Positions 27,339-36,611 are shown, counted from the first letter of the stretch. The stretch is 64,000 bases of DNA from Pseudomonas putida (GCF_001976065.1 NZ_MNAH01000002.1:174847-238846), one strand, 5' to 3'. The notes: a model not told the origin generated them from the letters alone. Program-made: numbers and translations.

Positions 27339-27478
27339 GAGAAGGGAAGTCAATGGCGGATGACCCCCTAAGGATAGGCGGTGTGGCAGCTGACACGCCC
27401 CGGATTCCCGGGATAGCTGGTGTAATCGACCAGCGGACCATCCTTTATGCACTTTTACCCAAATGGCGACGTGGGCAT

Positions 27479-27492
27479 TTGATGTAAATCAA
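27479..27492. promoter_or_regulatory. Perfect Fnr/Anr box before the phosphoketolase gene
   Basis: TTGAT-GTAA-ATCAA, 71 bases before the phosphoketolase ATG and 141 bases before the divergent regulator start. Confidence 0.88.
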
Positions 27493-27563
27493 GTCTTGAG
27501 CGCCTCAGACTCCCAGAATCGGTTGAGGCCTATCAACAGCCCGGTCCTTTGGCGGAGAAGTGC

Positions 27564-29936
27564 ATGAGCAATTTCCTGAATGCTGAACAACTGGAGGGCC
27601 TGGATGCTTATTGGCGGGCATCCAACTATCTGGCGGTAGGGCAGATTTACCTGAGAGCCAATCCGCTACTCAAACAACCCCTGACCCTGGCGCACATCAA
27701 GCCGCGGCTGCTGGGCCATTGGGGGACGACGCCCGGGCTGAACCTGATCTATACCCATCTGAATCGATTGATCAAACAGTACGACCTGAACATGATTTTC
27801 ATTGCCGGTCCCGGCCATGGCGGACCGGCGGTGGTCGCCCAGACCTACCTCGAGGGCACCTATACCGAATTCTGCCCCTCCGTGGAGTGTAATGAAAACG
27901 GCCTGCTTCGCCTGTTTCGCCAGTTCTCCTGGCCGTACGGCATCTCCAGCCATGTATCGGCGCAAATCCCGGGATCAATCCATGAAGGTGGCGAACTGGG
28001 TTATAGCCTGGCCCACGCCTACGGTGCCGCGTTTGACAATCCGGATCTGATTGTCGCTTGCGTGATCGGTGACGGCGAGGCCGAGACAGGGACACTGGCA
28101 GCCAGTTGGCACTCCAACAAGTTTCTCAACCCTGCGCGGGACGGAGCGGTATTGCCCATCCTGCACCTCAATGGCTACAAAATCGCCAATCCCACCGTAC
28201 TGTCCCGAATCAGTGAGGATGAACTCTCGGCCCTGTTGTATGGCTATGGCTACGATCCGTACTTCGTCGAAGGCGATGACCCGCTGCAGGTGCATCAAGC
28301 ACTGGCGCAGACACTGGACACGATGGTTCTGAAAATTGCTGATATTCAGCATGATGCACGACGACCCGGGCAATCCGCGCCGCCGCAACGGCCGCTGTGG
28401 CCCATGCTGGTGTTGCGCACGCCCAAAGGCTGGACCGGTCCGAAATTCGTCGATGGTCATCGAGTCGAAGGCACGTGCCGCGCGCATCAAGTGCCGTTGA
28501 CCGATTTCGCACAGCCGTTGCATCTGCGCCAGCTGGAAGAGTGGCTCAACAGTTATCGGCCTGATGAACTGTTTGATGAAAATGGTGCGTTATTGCCCGA
28601 TATTGCAGCGCTGGCGCCGACCGGACACCGACGGATGAGCGCTAACCCCCATGCCAATGGTGGTGTGTTGATGCGCCCTCTGGATTTGCCGCGATTTCGC
28701 GATTATGCCGTGAAGTCTGATGCACCTGGCAGCCTGCGTGCGGAGGCTACACGGGTGATGGGTACGTATTTGCGCGACGTGATGAAAAATAACCTGGCGT
28801 CCCGGAATTTCCGCCTGTTCGGCCCGGATGAAACTGCCTCCAATCGTCTCGATGCGGTCTATGACATCAGCGCCAAGGCATGGATGGACCCGCTGGAGCC
28901 GGACGACCTGAATCTGGCCGCCGATGGGCGAGTGATGGAGATTCTCAGTGAGCAGGTCTGCGAGGGCTGGCTCGAGGGCTATCTACTGACTGGACGTCAT
29001 GGTGTGTTGTCCTGTTACGAGGCCTTCATCCATATTGTCGATTCAATGGTCAACCAGCATGCCAAATGGCTGAAGACCGCCGCTGAAGTACCTTGGCGTC
29101 AACCCATTGCTTCGCTGAATTATTTGCTGACATCCCACGTCTGGCGTCAGGACCATAACGGGTTTTCCCACCAGGACCCGGGGTTCATCGATCTGGTAGC
29201 CAATAAAAAGTCCGACATAGCCCGGATCTATTTGCCTCCCGATGCCAATTGCCTGCTGTCAGTGACGGACCACTGCCTCAGAAGCCGCAATTACATCAAT
29301 GTCATCGTCGCTGGCAAACAGCTGGAATGGCAGTGGCTGGATATCGATGCAGCCATTGGGCACTGCCAGAAGGGTATCGGTCGATGGGACTGGGCGTGCC
29401 GCGATGACGAGGATCCGGATGTGGTAATGGCCTGCGCTGGTGATGTGCCTACCCTGGAAACGCTGGCCGCCGTCACCTTGTTGCGCGAGTACGTGCCGGA
29501 CTTGCGAGTTCGGGTGGTCAACGTCGTGGACCTGATGGTGCTGCAGCCGTCGTACCAGCATCCCCATGGCATACCCGACAGTGAGTTCGATGATCTTTTT
29601 ACGCTGGACAAACCGGTGATATTCGCTTTCCACGGCTACCCGGCGCTGATTCACCGCTTGCTGTACAAGCGCACCAATCATCAGAACTTTCACGTGCGAG
29701 GCTTCAAGGAAGAGGGCGCGACCACCACCCCCTTCGACATGGCAGTAATCAACAATCTGGACCGTTATCAGCTGGCGCTGGACGTCATTGAGCGCGTGCC
29801 TCGTCTGCAGGATCTGATTCCGCTCGCAAAGGCGCGATATTGGTCGACGATGGAGCGGCACAAGCTCTATCTCATCGAACATGGGCAGGACATGCCCCAA
29901 GTCCTGAATTGGCAATGGACGCAAGCGGGTCGTTAA
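27564..29936 (+). CDS. xfp: Phosphoketolase (xylulose 5-phosphate / fructose 6-phosphate)
   Basis: 790 residues, thiamine-diphosphate enzyme, full length. It splits xylulose 5-phosphate (and perhaps fructose 6-phosphate) with phosphate to give acetyl phosphate. Family blocks include [52 protein letters not shown] (ThDP/Mg site) and [20 protein letters not shown] lies before the ATG at 27564. With the island's alcohol dehydrogenase it could generate ATP (through acetate kinase elsewhere) and recycle NADH when oxygen is short. A perfect Fnr/Anr box is centred about 78 bases upstream of the start. Confidence 0.95.
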   Translation: MSNFLNAEQLEGLDAYWRASNYLAVGQIYLRANPLLKQPLTLAHIKPRLLGHWGTTPGLNLIYTHLNRLIKQYDLNMIFIAGPGHGGPAVVAQTYLEGTYTEFCPSVECNENGLLRLFRQFSWPYGISSHVSAQIPGSIHEGGELGYSLAHAYGAAFDNPDLIVACVIGDGEAETGTLAASWHSNKFLNPARDGAVLPILHLNGYKIANPTVLSRISEDELSALLYGYGYDPYFVEGDDPLQVHQALAQTLDTMVLKIADIQHDARRPGQSAPPQRPLWPMLVLRTPKGWTGPKFVDGHRVEGTCRAHQVPLTDFAQPLHLRQLEEWLNSYRPDELFDENGALLPDIAALAPTGHRRMSANPHANGGVLMRPLDLPRFRDYAVKSDAPGSLRAEATRVMGTYLRDVMKNNLASRNFRLFGPDETASNRLDAVYDISAKAWMDPLEPDDLNLAADGRVMEILSEQVCEGWLEGYLLTGRHGVLSCYEAFIHIVDSMVNQHAKWLKTAAEVPWRQPIASLNYLLTSHVWRQDHNGFSHQDPGFIDLVANKKSDIARIYLPPDANCLLSVTDHCLRSRNYINVIVAGKQLEWQWLDIDAAIGHCQKGIGRWDWACRDDEDPDVVMACAGDVPTLETLAAVTLLREYVPDLRVRVVNVVDLMVLQPSYQHPHGIPDSEFDDLFTLDKPVIFAFHGYPALIHRLLYKRTNHQNFHVRGFKEEGATTTPFDMAVINNLDRYQLALDVIERVPRLQDLIPLAKARYWSTMERHKLYLIEHGQDMPQVLNWQWTQAGR

Positions 29937-29966
29937 GTACTACGCGGCAACTGCGGCTCGAAAACA

Positions 29967-29993
29967 CCAAAAAAACGGCCGGTTCCCCGGCCG
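29967..29993 (-). terminator. Terminator of the hsp20 gene
   Basis: CGGCCGG-GGAA-CCGGCCG (29976-29993) followed on the - strand by a run of T. It lies between the convergent phosphoketolase and hsp20 genes. The + side lacks a T-run, so it mainly serves hsp20. Confidence 0.8.
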
Positions 29994-30012
29994 AATACAG
30001 GTTGCCCCAGCG

Positions 30013-30555
30013 TCAGTCGGCTTTGATCTGCACGACTTTATCGGCATTCATGGCTTCAGGCTTTTTCGGCAGCGAGAGGCTCAGCACGCCTTTGCTGAAA
30101 CTCGCCTCGATCTTATCGGCATCGACCCCTTTGGGAAGGCTGAACACCCGCTCAAAGGAACCGTAGTGACGCTCGCTGAGGTAATAGCCTTTGTGTTTTT
30201 CTTCCTTGTCTTGTTTCTTTTCCCCTTTGATGATCAGGCTGCCATTGGACAGTTTGACCTCGATGTTTTTCTGATCCATGCCGGGCAACTCGGCAGTGAT
30301 TTCGAAACTGTTGTCTTTCTCGGTGATGTCCACGGCAGGCAGGCTGTGACCGCCAAGCTCCCTGCGCCAGAAGGGATCCACATCAAACAGGCCACGGCTG
30401 AAGGGAGACAGGTTTGAGCGGTGGCCGAAGTCCTCGAACAGGTGATCAACCTGTTGCCGGAGTTTTTCCAAGGGGCGCCAAAGATCATTGCCAGCTGATT
30501 GTTGAGCGGCCTTGACGTCGTTGGTCACGGGCATTTTTTTCACGGAATTGCTCAT
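30013..30555 (-). CDS. Hsp20-family small heat-shock protein (class A-like)
   Basis: 180 residues. The alpha-crystallin domain runs from about 70 to 165, with PAVDITEKDNSFEITAELPG, a Lys/Glu-rich loop (KGEKKQDKEEKHKG) and the conserved GVLSLSLPKK. The N-terminal arm has DLWRPLEKLRQQVDHLFEDF, typical of stand-alone stress Hsp20 rather than IbpA/B. AAGGAG precedes the ATG. It is divergent from the metal ATPase gene, with an Fnr/Anr-like box between them. Hsp20 proteins hold denaturing proteins; here the induction cue is probably low oxygen rather than heat. Confidence 0.93.
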   Translation of the reverse strand: MSNSVKKMPVTNDVKAAQQSAGNDLWRPLEKLRQQVDHLFEDFGHRSNLSPFSRGLFDVDPFWRRELGGHSLPAVDITEKDNSFEITAELPGMDQKNIEVKLSNGSLIIKGEKKQDKEEKHKGYYLSERHYGSFERVFSLPKGVDADKIEASFSKGVLSLSLPKKPEAMNADKVVQIKAD

Positions 30556-30625
30556 TTCTACACTCCTTCATCGTACGTGATGATTGACGGCTGACTCTAG
30601 TTTCTGCTGAACGTCCCAAGCGTGT

Positions 30626-30639
30626 TTGACCTGGATCAG
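30626..30639. promoter_or_regulatory. Fnr/Anr-like box between hsp20 and the metal ATPase gene
   Basis: TTGAC-CTGG-ATCAG, the same arm variant as at 21713-21726. It is 71 bases from the hsp20 start and 95 bases from the ATPase start, so it could serve both directions. Confidence 0.55.
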
Positions 30640-30733
30640 AAAGAGGGCAAACACCTGTTCTTTCCAATTGTCGCCTGCACCTGGCCTGTGGCCTGCTTCA
30701 ATGAATGAGCCAGATCGCAAAGGTTAAGCCTCG

Positions 30734-33016
30734 ATGCTCAGTAAATGGCTGGACCCCATGTTGTTGTTGCTCACCGCCCTGACGCTGTTGGTCGGGGGCG
30801 TCGCGCATCTTGCGCATCGATCTGACTGGGCATCGATCTGTTGGGCGACGGGTAGCCTGGTGATGGCCTTGATCCTGCTCGTCGAGATTGTCAGGCGGCT
30901 GGCGCGAGGGGAGGCAGGTGTAGACTTGATCGCATTGCTGTCGATAATCGCCGCGCTTGGCTTCCAGCAGAATTTGGTGGCTGCGGTGATTGCCTTGATG
31001 CTGGCATCCGGGCGTACTCTGGAATTTTTCACCAAACAACGCGCTGAACGCGAACTGCGGGCACTCACCGAACGCGCGCCACGTTTTGCCTGGTTGCAGG
31101 AAGAGGGCGCCTTACGCAAGATCCCTGTTGAGCAAATCCAGCCCCATCAAACATTGCTGGTACGTCTGGGCGAAGTAGTGCCGGTCGACGGCCGCCTGCT
31201 CAGCGCGACCGCCATTGTGGACGAATCGGCACTCAGCGGTGAGTCGTTGCCCGTCACCCATCGTCAGGGAGAGCCACTGCCCAGTGGCATTTCCAACGTT
31301 GGGGCACCCTTCCTGCTGACCGCTACACGGACCTCAGCTCAAAGTACCTATGCCGGGATCGTTCGGCTGGCCGAGGCCGCCCGCCGTTCACGTGCGCCCT
31401 TTGTGCGAATGGCTGATCGTTATGCGTTGTTCTTCATACCGCTGACGTTGCTGATTGCCGCCGTGGCCTGGCAAATGAGTGGCGATCCCTTGCGAGCGTT
31501 GGCGGTGCTGGTGGTGGCTACCCCTTGCCCGTTGATCTTGGCGGTGCCCATTTCCATCATGTCAGGTATTTCGAGAGCGGCACGGCGCGGGATCCTGATC
31601 AAGGATGGAGCGACGCTGGAAGCGCTGGCAGGGGTCAAACAGGTTTTTTTTGACAAGACCGGCACCCTCACCAGCGGGCATGCTCATCTGCAATCGATTG
31701 AAGTCAATGGACTTGCCGATCCGCAGCATTTGCTTGTCCTGGCCGCTTCGCTGGCGCAGGCCTCGACTCACCCCGTCTCCCAGGCCATCGTCGAAGCGGC
31801 GCATCAGCGCCAATTGCCCCTTGGCGTCCCGCAGGATGTGGAGGAAACACCGGGCGCCGGGCTTTGTGGGCGAATCGAGGGTACGCGTGTGCGCTTCGGC
31901 ACACTATCTTTTGTTGGCAATGATGCCTCTGCGACTGAATGGTCGTCAGCCATGCTTCGCCACATGGATTATCTTGCGTGCAGCGGGAGCTTCATCGAGG
32001 TGGATGGGCAACTTGCTGGGCTGCTGATTTTTTCGGATACCGTTCGCCGCGAAACGCCACAAACCCTGCGTCGACTGCGCAACAAAGGTATCGAGAGGAT
32101 CGTCATGCTGACCGGGGATCGTTTGGAAACTGCCGAGATGATTGCACTGTCGGCAGGCATTGACGAACTGCGTGCCGGGATGACGCCTGAGGACAAAGTG
32201 CGCGCTGTAGAGCAAGGTTGCCAGCGCATGAGCACGCTGATGGTCGGCGATGGCATCAACGATGCGCCTGCATTGGCAGCGGCTAACGTCGGCGTGGCCA
32301 TGGGCGCCAGCGGTGCCACGGCTTCTGCGCAAGCCGCCGGTGTCGTCCTGTTGGTGGATCGTCTTGATCGCCTGGTCGAGGCGCTGGACATTGCCCGACA
32401 AACCCGCTTCATCGCTCGCCAGGGTGTGCTGGTTGGCATGGGAATGTCGTTGCTCGCCATGGTAGTGGCAGGCCTTGGTTACTTGCCACCGCTGATCGGA
32501 GCCGTAGTACAGGAAGGCATCGATGTCGTGATCATCGTTAATGCCCTGCGGGCATTGGGGCCGTTACGAGGGCGCAGTAAGCGAAAGCTTTCTGCAGCAC
32601 ACATGGATCGACTGCAAGACGAACACCAGCAACTCTCCCGCGTGCTGAGCGATCTGCACCAACTGGCCAGCGACTTCAATCAGCGACCACGTGCGCAAGC
32701 ACAGGCCGACTTGCTGGAATTGGTCGACAAGCTGCAAACGTCACTCGTGCACCATGAACGGGAAGATGAAAATACCTTGTATCCTCTGCTGATACGGAAC
32801 ATGCCGGGCGAGGACCCGATGGCGGCCATGAGCCACGCTCACCGGGAAATTTTTCGCCTTGTCCATTTGCTGGCGCGCATGTGCAGTGACTTCCGTTCCG
32901 AGCCGGCATCGATTTCTGCTGATGAGATTCAACACCTGTTGATTCGCCTGGATACCCTCGTGCAACTGCACTTCGAGCAGGAGGAGGAACTGTTTCGATA
33001 CCTGGATTGGCGCTAA
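30734..33016 (+). CDS. P1B-5-type metal-transporting ATPase with C-terminal hemerythrin domain
   Basis: 760 residues. The P-type ATPase core has the TPCP membrane motif at residues 263-266, phospho-Asp 307 in DKTGTLT, the HP motif in ASTHPVSQA, TGD and GDGINDAPAL. The N-terminal heavy-metal-associated domain of copper and zinc pumps is absent. From about residue 624 a hemerythrin-like helical domain follows, with metal-ligand pairs in DEHQQL, VHHEREDE, HAHREI and HFEQEEELF. TPC plus C-terminal hemerythrin defines the P1B-5 group; the S. meliloti member Nia exports Ni and Fe. Iron or nickel efflux gated by oxygen or iron is inferred. ATG 30734 has AAAGG upstream. Confidence 0.93.
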   Translation: MLSKWLDPMLLLLTALTLLVGGVAHLAHRSDWASICWATGSLVMALILLVEIVRRLARGEAGVDLIALLSIIAALGFQQNLVAAVIALMLASGRTLEFFTKQRAERELRALTERAPRFAWLQEEGALRKIPVEQIQPHQTLLVRLGEVVPVDGRLLSATAIVDESALSGESLPVTHRQGEPLPSGISNVGAPFLLTATRTSAQSTYAGIVRLAEAARRSRAPFVRMADRYALFFIPLTLLIAAVAWQMSGDPLRALAVLVVATPCPLILAVPISIMSGISRAARRGILIKDGATLEALAGVKQVFFDKTGTLTSGHAHLQSIEVNGLADPQHLLVLAASLAQASTHPVSQAIVEAAHQRQLPLGVPQDVEETPGAGLCGRIEGTRVRFGTLSFVGNDASATEWSSAMLRHMDYLACSGSFIEVDGQLAGLLIFSDTVRRETPQTLRRLRNKGIERIVMLTGDRLETAEMIALSAGIDELRAGMTPEDKVRAVEQGCQRMSTLMVGDGINDAPALAAANVGVAMGASGATASAQAAGVVLLVDRLDRLVEALDIARQTRFIARQGVLVGMGMSLLAMVVAGLGYLPPLIGAVVQEGIDVVIIVNALRALGPLRGRSKRKLSAAHMDRLQDEHQQLSRVLSDLHQLASDFNQRPRAQAQADLLELVDKLQTSLVHHEREDENTLYPLLIRNMPGEDPMAAMSHAHREIFRLVHLLARMCSDFRSEPASISADEIQHLLIRLDTLVQLHFEQEEELFRYLDWR

Positions 33017-33106
33017 TGTTCGAATCGGCACTGGGTGCCCGCCATTCTTCGTCAACTGAATCGGGCGTGCAGGGTGCCCCAGGCAGGGCGAAGATACCCT
33101 CAGAAA

Positions 33107-33154
33107 TTTTTTTGAAATCAAGGGGTTGCAAGCTCCGGGAAATGAGTACATAAT
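33107..33154 (+). promoter_or_regulatory. tRNA-Cys promoter, similar to the tRNA-Gly promoter
   Basis: TTGCAA (33126-33131) and CATAAT (33149-33154) are 17 bases apart. The preceding TTTTTTGAAATCAAGGGGTTG differs by one inserted base from the sequence in front of tRNA-Gly (20766-20785). The right edge of the island therefore carries a copy of the tRNA operon promoter. Confidence 0.65.
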
Positions 33155-33222
33155 TCACGCCATCGAAAGCACTGACGGCTGAAAAAGCTCAATGTTTTCA
33201 AGGAGATAGAGCGAGATCAAGA

Positions 33223-33239
33223 TCTCGTTTCCCGCTCCA
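33223..33239. repeat. Right copy of the tRNA-Gly 3' end (att-like site or tRNA remnant)
   Basis: TCTCGTTTCCCGCTCCA is identical to the last 17 bases of tRNA-Gly at 20885-20901. The bases before it do not fold as a tRNA. It is either an attachment-site copy left by an integrated element or the last piece of a second, eroded tRNA-Gly gene. Confidence 0.75.
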
Positions 33240-33284
33240 GTTTTTACGCATTTGATGTCGCGCTACTGACAGCAGATGTTTTGA

Positions 33285-33358
33285 GGCCGAGTAGCAAAAT
33301 GGTTATGCAGCGGATTGCAAATCCGCCTACGCCGGTTCGATTCCGACCTCGGCCTCCA
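33285..33358 (+). tRNA. tRNA-Cys (GCA)
   Basis: 74 bases including CCA. The acceptor GGCCGAG pairs with CTCGGCC, the anticodon loop TTGCAAA holds GCA (33317-33319), and the T arm has GGTTCGATTCC. It follows the tRNA-Gly remnant by 46 bases. Confidence 0.96.
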
Positions 33359-33368
33359 CTATAAATAG

Positions 33369-33399
33369 CCCCGTAGATCAATGATCTACGGGGTTTTTT
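33369..33399 (+). terminator. Terminator after tRNA-Cys
   Basis: CCCCGTAGATC (33369-33379) pairs with GATCTACGGGG (33383-33393) and is followed by TTTTTT. The transcript ends here, so tRNA-Leu about 10 kb downstream must have its own promoter. Confidence 0.92.
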
Positions 33400-33533
33400 A
33401 TTGGCTTCAGGAAAGTAAAAGTTTGCGCAATGTTCACCAGGTGTTCCGCAACCGCGACACCGACTGAATTGATGCGTCCGCCTATCAGAATTTTCCTACA
33501 AAAAAATTGACCGCAAAGCCTTCTGGTCGTTAA

Positions 33534-33549
33534 CTGTATATTCGTACAG
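33534..33549. promoter_or_regulatory. LexA (SOS) box before umuD
   Basis: CTGTATATTCGTACAG matches CTGT-N8-ACAG, 18 bases before the umuD-like start codon. Confidence 0.88.
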
Positions 33550-33567
33550 TATCGGAAGTCGTGCGTC

Positions 33568-33993
33568 ATGAGCTTTGCAATTCTAGGACCTATCGGCCAG
33601 GGCGGTCGGAAACTGCCGCTCTGCCTGTTCCAGGTGCCAGCGGGTTTTCCATCGCCGGCCGCGGACCACATCGAGGCGCACATCTCCCTGGATGAGGTGC
33701 TCAATATCCGCGCACCGCACGTCTACCTGGTATCGATCACCGGGGAGAGCATGCAGGGCGCGGGAATTTTTGAGGGTGATCTGGCGATCGTGGATCGCTC
33801 GCTAGAACCGGCCCATGGCCATATTGTCGTTGCCTTGCTGAATAACGATCCGGTGTGCAAGCGCCTGTGCATTCGCGGCAAGGACGTGATCCTGCTGTCG
33901 GAGAACCCCAAATACCCGCCGCGCTATGTACTGGAAAGTGACGAGCTGTCGATCTGGGGTGTGATCACGGGCAGTGTGCGCAGCCATGTCTAA
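33568..33993 (+). CDS. umuD: UmuD/RulA-type SOS mutagenesis protein
   Basis: 141 residues, S24 peptidase family. Self-cleavage would fall at the Ala-Gly in VPAGFPSP (residues 25-26). The catalytic Ser is in [10 protein letters not shown] near 60 and Lys in NNDPVCKRL near 97. Cleaved UmuD' pairs with UmuC to form the error-prone polymerase V. The LexA box upstream and the overlap with umuC at the 3' end fit a damage-inducible operon. In pseudomonads such pairs (rulAB) are often carried on mobile or accessory DNA, and rulB is a known integration target. Here both genes appear intact. Confidence 0.93.
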   Translation: MSFAILGPIGQGGRKLPLCLFQVPAGFPSPAADHIEAHISLDEVLNIRAPHVYLVSITGESMQGAGIFEGDLAIVDRSLEPAHGHIVVALLNNDPVCKRLCIRGKDVILLSENPKYPPRYVLESDELSIWGVITGSVRSHV

Positions 33994-35263
33994 GCCAGCG
34001 CCGGTCTACGGTCTTATCGATTGCAACAGCTTCTATGCCAGTTGCGAACGGGTGTTTCGCCCGGACCTGGCCAAGGTCCCGATCGTCGTCCTGTCGAACA
34101 ACGATGGCTGCGTCATCGCGCGCAGCTACGACGCCAAGCCTTTTGTGAAGATGGGCGAGCCGTATTTCCAGATAAAGGACAAACTTCGTCAGCAGGGTAT
34201 CGTCGCCTTCTCGTCGAACTATGCCCTGTATGGCGACATGAGCGAGCGGGTGATGACACTGATCGAGTCGATGGTGCCGGCGGTCGAGGTGTACAGCATC
34301 GATGAGGCGTTTGCCGACCTGACCGGCATCGAAGGGCTGGACGTCCTTGGTCGGCGGATTCGCAGCCAGGTGTTGCGGTGCACCGGTATTCCGGTCGGCG
34401 TTGGCATCGCCCCGACCAAGACGTTGGCCAAGCTGGCCAACCACACGGCGAAACGCTTGCAGGCGCAAACCGGTGGCGTAGTGAATATTTGCGACCCGCT
34501 AAAACGTGACTGGGTGCTGCGCAACACCGACGTGGGTGAAGTGTGGGGCGTGGGCCGGCGCATGAAAGTGCACTTGAACGCACTGGGCATCAAGTCAGCC
34601 ATGGATCTGGCCAAGGCGGATGCCTGGTCGTTGCGCAAGCACTTCAGCGTGGTGATCGAGAAAACCGCCCGGGAACTGGCGGGTACGCCGTGCCTGGAGC
34701 TGGATGAACCGGACCCACCGAAGCAGGAGATCTGCTGCAGCCGAATGTTCGGCATGAGGCTCAAAGAGCTGCCACCGATCAAGGAGGCCGTCGCCACCTA
34801 CATGATGCGCGCCTCGGAAAAACTCAGGGCTCAGAATTCGCTGTGCAAGAAGATCAGGGTCAGTATCCGTACCGGCATGTTCAATCCCGAGGAAGCCAAA
34901 TACGCGAACGGTGTGGTGGTGGATCTACCCTATCCAACGGATGATGTGCGTCTGCTGACCAGGACGGCCGTCGAAGCGCTTGATCGGGTATTCCGCCCCG
35001 GATTCGCCTATAGCAAAGCGGAGGTCATGCTGCTGAACCTGTGCCAGCACGGCGAGTACACCGATGACCTGTTCGCCACCTCGCAACCGGCCGAGGCAAG
35101 CCGCGTCATGGCGGTGCTGGATCAGATCAATGGCAGGTGGGGAAGGGGGACGCTGCGCGCGGCCAGCGTGCCGAGCAATCCCGATTGGGGCATGCGCCGG
35201 GAAATGATGAGCCAAAGCTATACCACCAGGCTGGACCAGCTTTGGCGAATTTCATGCGTTTGA
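33986..35263 (+). CDS. umuC: UmuC/RulB-type DNA polymerase V catalytic subunit
   Basis: 425 residues, Y-family polymerase. It has the catalytic blocks [15 protein letters not shown] (first Asp), [13 protein letters not shown] and [10 protein letters not shown] (Asp-Glu pair near 102), the helix-hairpin-helix [18 protein letters not shown], and the little-finger domain. The C-terminal DUF4113 block ends [14 protein letters not shown] as usual, so the gene is complete. ATG at 33986 overlaps the umuD stop by eight bases (ATGTCTAA). It performs error-prone translesion synthesis during the SOS response. Confidence 0.95.
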   Translation: MSKPAPVYGLIDCNSFYASCERVFRPDLAKVPIVVLSNNDGCVIARSYDAKPFVKMGEPYFQIKDKLRQQGIVAFSSNYALYGDMSERVMTLIESMVPAVEVYSIDEAFADLTGIEGLDVLGRRIRSQVLRCTGIPVGVGIAPTKTLAKLANHTAKRLQAQTGGVVNICDPLKRDWVLRNTDVGEVWGVGRRMKVHLNALGIKSAMDLAKADAWSLRKHFSVVIEKTARELAGTPCLELDEPDPPKQEICCSRMFGMRLKELPPIKEAVATYMMRASEKLRAQNSLCKKIRVSIRTGMFNPEEAKYANGVVVDLPYPTDDVRLLTRTAVEALDRVFRPGFAYSKAEVMLLNLCQHGEYTDDLFATSQPAEASRVMAVLDQINGRWGRGTLRAASVPSNPDWGMRREMMSQSYTTRLDQLWRISCV

Positions 35264-35473
35264 TCAGGCAGGCAATGGCCGGCGTGCACTTAAGGCACCG
35301 CCCCATCGAGTGGTGTGACGTATTAAAGTTTGACATCCAGTCGAATCAATTTGGGCCCTTGCTGCCGTTCAATATATGCAGCGACGCGATCACCGATTCG
35401 TTGGAAACCAAGGTCGACGGAATGTTCAGCGCCATCACCTGTCAACCGATCAATAACTTCGTGAGGACCGGTC

Positions 35474-35971
35474 ATGTCCATCGCTGACGATACCGTTGAC
35501 TACCTGCGTGATAACTCCCTGGTGCTAACGACGGCCGAATCCTGTACCGCCGGCAAGATCGTTACGCTGCTGTCTGAGGTCGAAGGTAGCGGCGAGTTCA
35601 TTGAGTGTGGTTACGTGGTGTATTCGCCGCAGGCCAAACAACGCGTTTTGCATGTCAGCCCGCGCACTATTGAAACCTTCAACCTGACGAGTGTGGAGGT
35701 TGCCAGGGAAATGGCAATGGGCGCCCTGCGTGACAGTACCGCCAATGTCGCGGTGGCCACGACCGGGATTCTTGGCCCGGAAGATGTCGATGGCATTCCC
35801 GCCGGCACCATTTGCTTCGCCTGGGCGTTTCAGTCGCAGGAGCAATGTCGTCTTTTCAGCCACGAGCATCAGTTCTCCGGCACCCGCTGCCAAGTGCAAA
35901 CAGCAGCTACCGAATACGCTTTGAAACGGCTTCCTGATTTTCATCGTCGCGCGCTCACCGAAGGAGAGTAA
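35474..35971 (+). CDS. CinA C-terminal domain family protein (nicotinamide-nucleotide amidase-like)
   Basis: 165 residues, stand-alone CinA/PncC domain. Motifs are TTAESCTAGKI near residue 18, EFIECGYVVYSPQAKQRVL, and ATTGILGPEDVDGIPAGTICFAW. PncC deamidates nicotinamide mononucleotide in NAD recycling. Several residues differ from canonical PncC (GPED rather than GPGG), so activity is uncertain and a paralogue with another role is possible. GAGGA lies upstream of ATG 35474. It stands between umuC and the second hsp20 in accessory block 2. Confidence 0.85.
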   Translation: MSIADDTVDYLRDNSLVLTTAESCTAGKIVTLLSEVEGSGEFIECGYVVYSPQAKQRVLHVSPRTIETFNLTSVEVAREMAMGALRDSTANVAVATTGILGPEDVDGIPAGTICFAWAFQSQEQCRLFSHEHQFSGTRCQVQTAATEYALKRLPDFHRRALTEGE

Positions 35972-35977
35972 AGCCTG

Positions 35978-36061
35978 ATGAATGACGATGCCGAACATCC
36001 CGATTTGCACGGTCGTAAATTACCTGTCCGCGAAGGAGATTTCGGTAATTCGGCGGGGTAG
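35978..36061 (+). CDS. Possible 27-residue ORF after the CinA-like gene (doubtful)
   Basis: ATG 35978 encodes MNDDAEHPDLHGRKLPVREG and stops at 36061; AAGGAG lies 11 bases upstream. It may be a truncated remnant. No family was recognised. Confidence 0.2.
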   Translation: MNDDAEHPDLHGRKLPVREGDFGNSAG

Positions 36062-36118
36062 CTGATTCGTTCAGTTGGGCACAGCTTTTACGCACTGGAA
36101 AAAGACGGCTTGGTCGTA

Positions 36119-36144
36119 CAAAAAAGGCGCTCCGAAGAGCGCCT
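36119..36144 (-). terminator. Terminator of the second hsp20 gene
   Basis: GGCGCTC-TTCG-GAGCGCC stem on the - strand followed by TTTTTTG, 12 bases after the hsp20 stop. Confidence 0.88.
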
Positions 36145-36155
36145 CGTTCAGGCTG

Positions 36156-36611
36156 TTAGTTGAGTTGTTTCAGATCAGACTTCCCCGAGCCATCGATATT
36201 GATGCGCTTGGGTTTGGCTTCCTCTGGAACAACCCGCAGCAGATCAATGCTCAGCAGCCCATTGGCCAGCGATGCATTTTGAACCTCGATGTGATCCGCT
36301 AAACGGAAAGACAGTCGAAATGCCCGTTGCGCAATACCTTGGTGCAGGTAAATCGCCTCCTTATCACTTTCTCGCTTGCCGCCGGCAATGGTCAACACCT
36401 CCTTCTCGACTTGAATGTCCAGATCCTCCTCAGTCAAACCCGCCGCCGCTATGACGATTCGATAGTGATCATCGCCATGCTTTTCGACGTTATGAGGTGG
36501 ATAGGTCGTCGAGGCCGCCTCGCTGCGAAGCGCGGATTCAAAAAGGTCGTTGAAACGATCAAAGCCTACCGACTGACGGAACAGTGGGGCTAACGAAAAG
36601 GTAGTAGCCAT
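36156..36611 (-). CDS. ibpA: IbpA-type small heat-shock protein
   Basis: 151 residues starting MATTFSLAPLFRQSVGFDRF, typical of IbpA. The alpha-crystallin domain (about 40-130) has YRIVIAAAGLTEEDLDI, GIAQRAFRLSFRLADHIEV and NGLLSIDLLRVVPEE. It is distinct from the longer Hsp20 at 30.0 kb. AGGAGA lies seven bases before ATG 36611. A sigma-70-like promoter is visible upstream; an RNA-thermometer fold hiding the ribosome site, usual for ibpA, was not evident. It binds aggregating proteins for DnaK/ClpB refolding. Confidence 0.93.
   Translation of the reverse strand: MATTFSLAPLFRQSVGFDRFNDLFESALRSEAASTTYPPHNVEKHGDDHYRIVIAAAGLTEEDLDIQVEKEVLTIAGGKRESDKEAIYLHQGIAQRAFRLSFRLADHIEVQNASLANGLLSIDLLRVVPEEAKPKRINIDGSGKSDLKQLN

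Noticed and set aside
33116..33125. TTGAAATCAA near tRNA-Cys as an Fnr box
   Set aside because: Arms are separated by two bases rather than four, and the sequence is part of the conserved tRNA promoter upstream region.
33187..33239. Complete second tRNA-Gly gene
   Set aside because: Only the last 17 bases match; no D arm or anticodon arm can be folded, so it is a fragment.
35254..35487. 77-codon frame between umuC and the CinA-like gene
   Set aside because: Starts inside the umuC 3' end and ends inside the next gene, with no ribosome site; reads as non-coding spacer.
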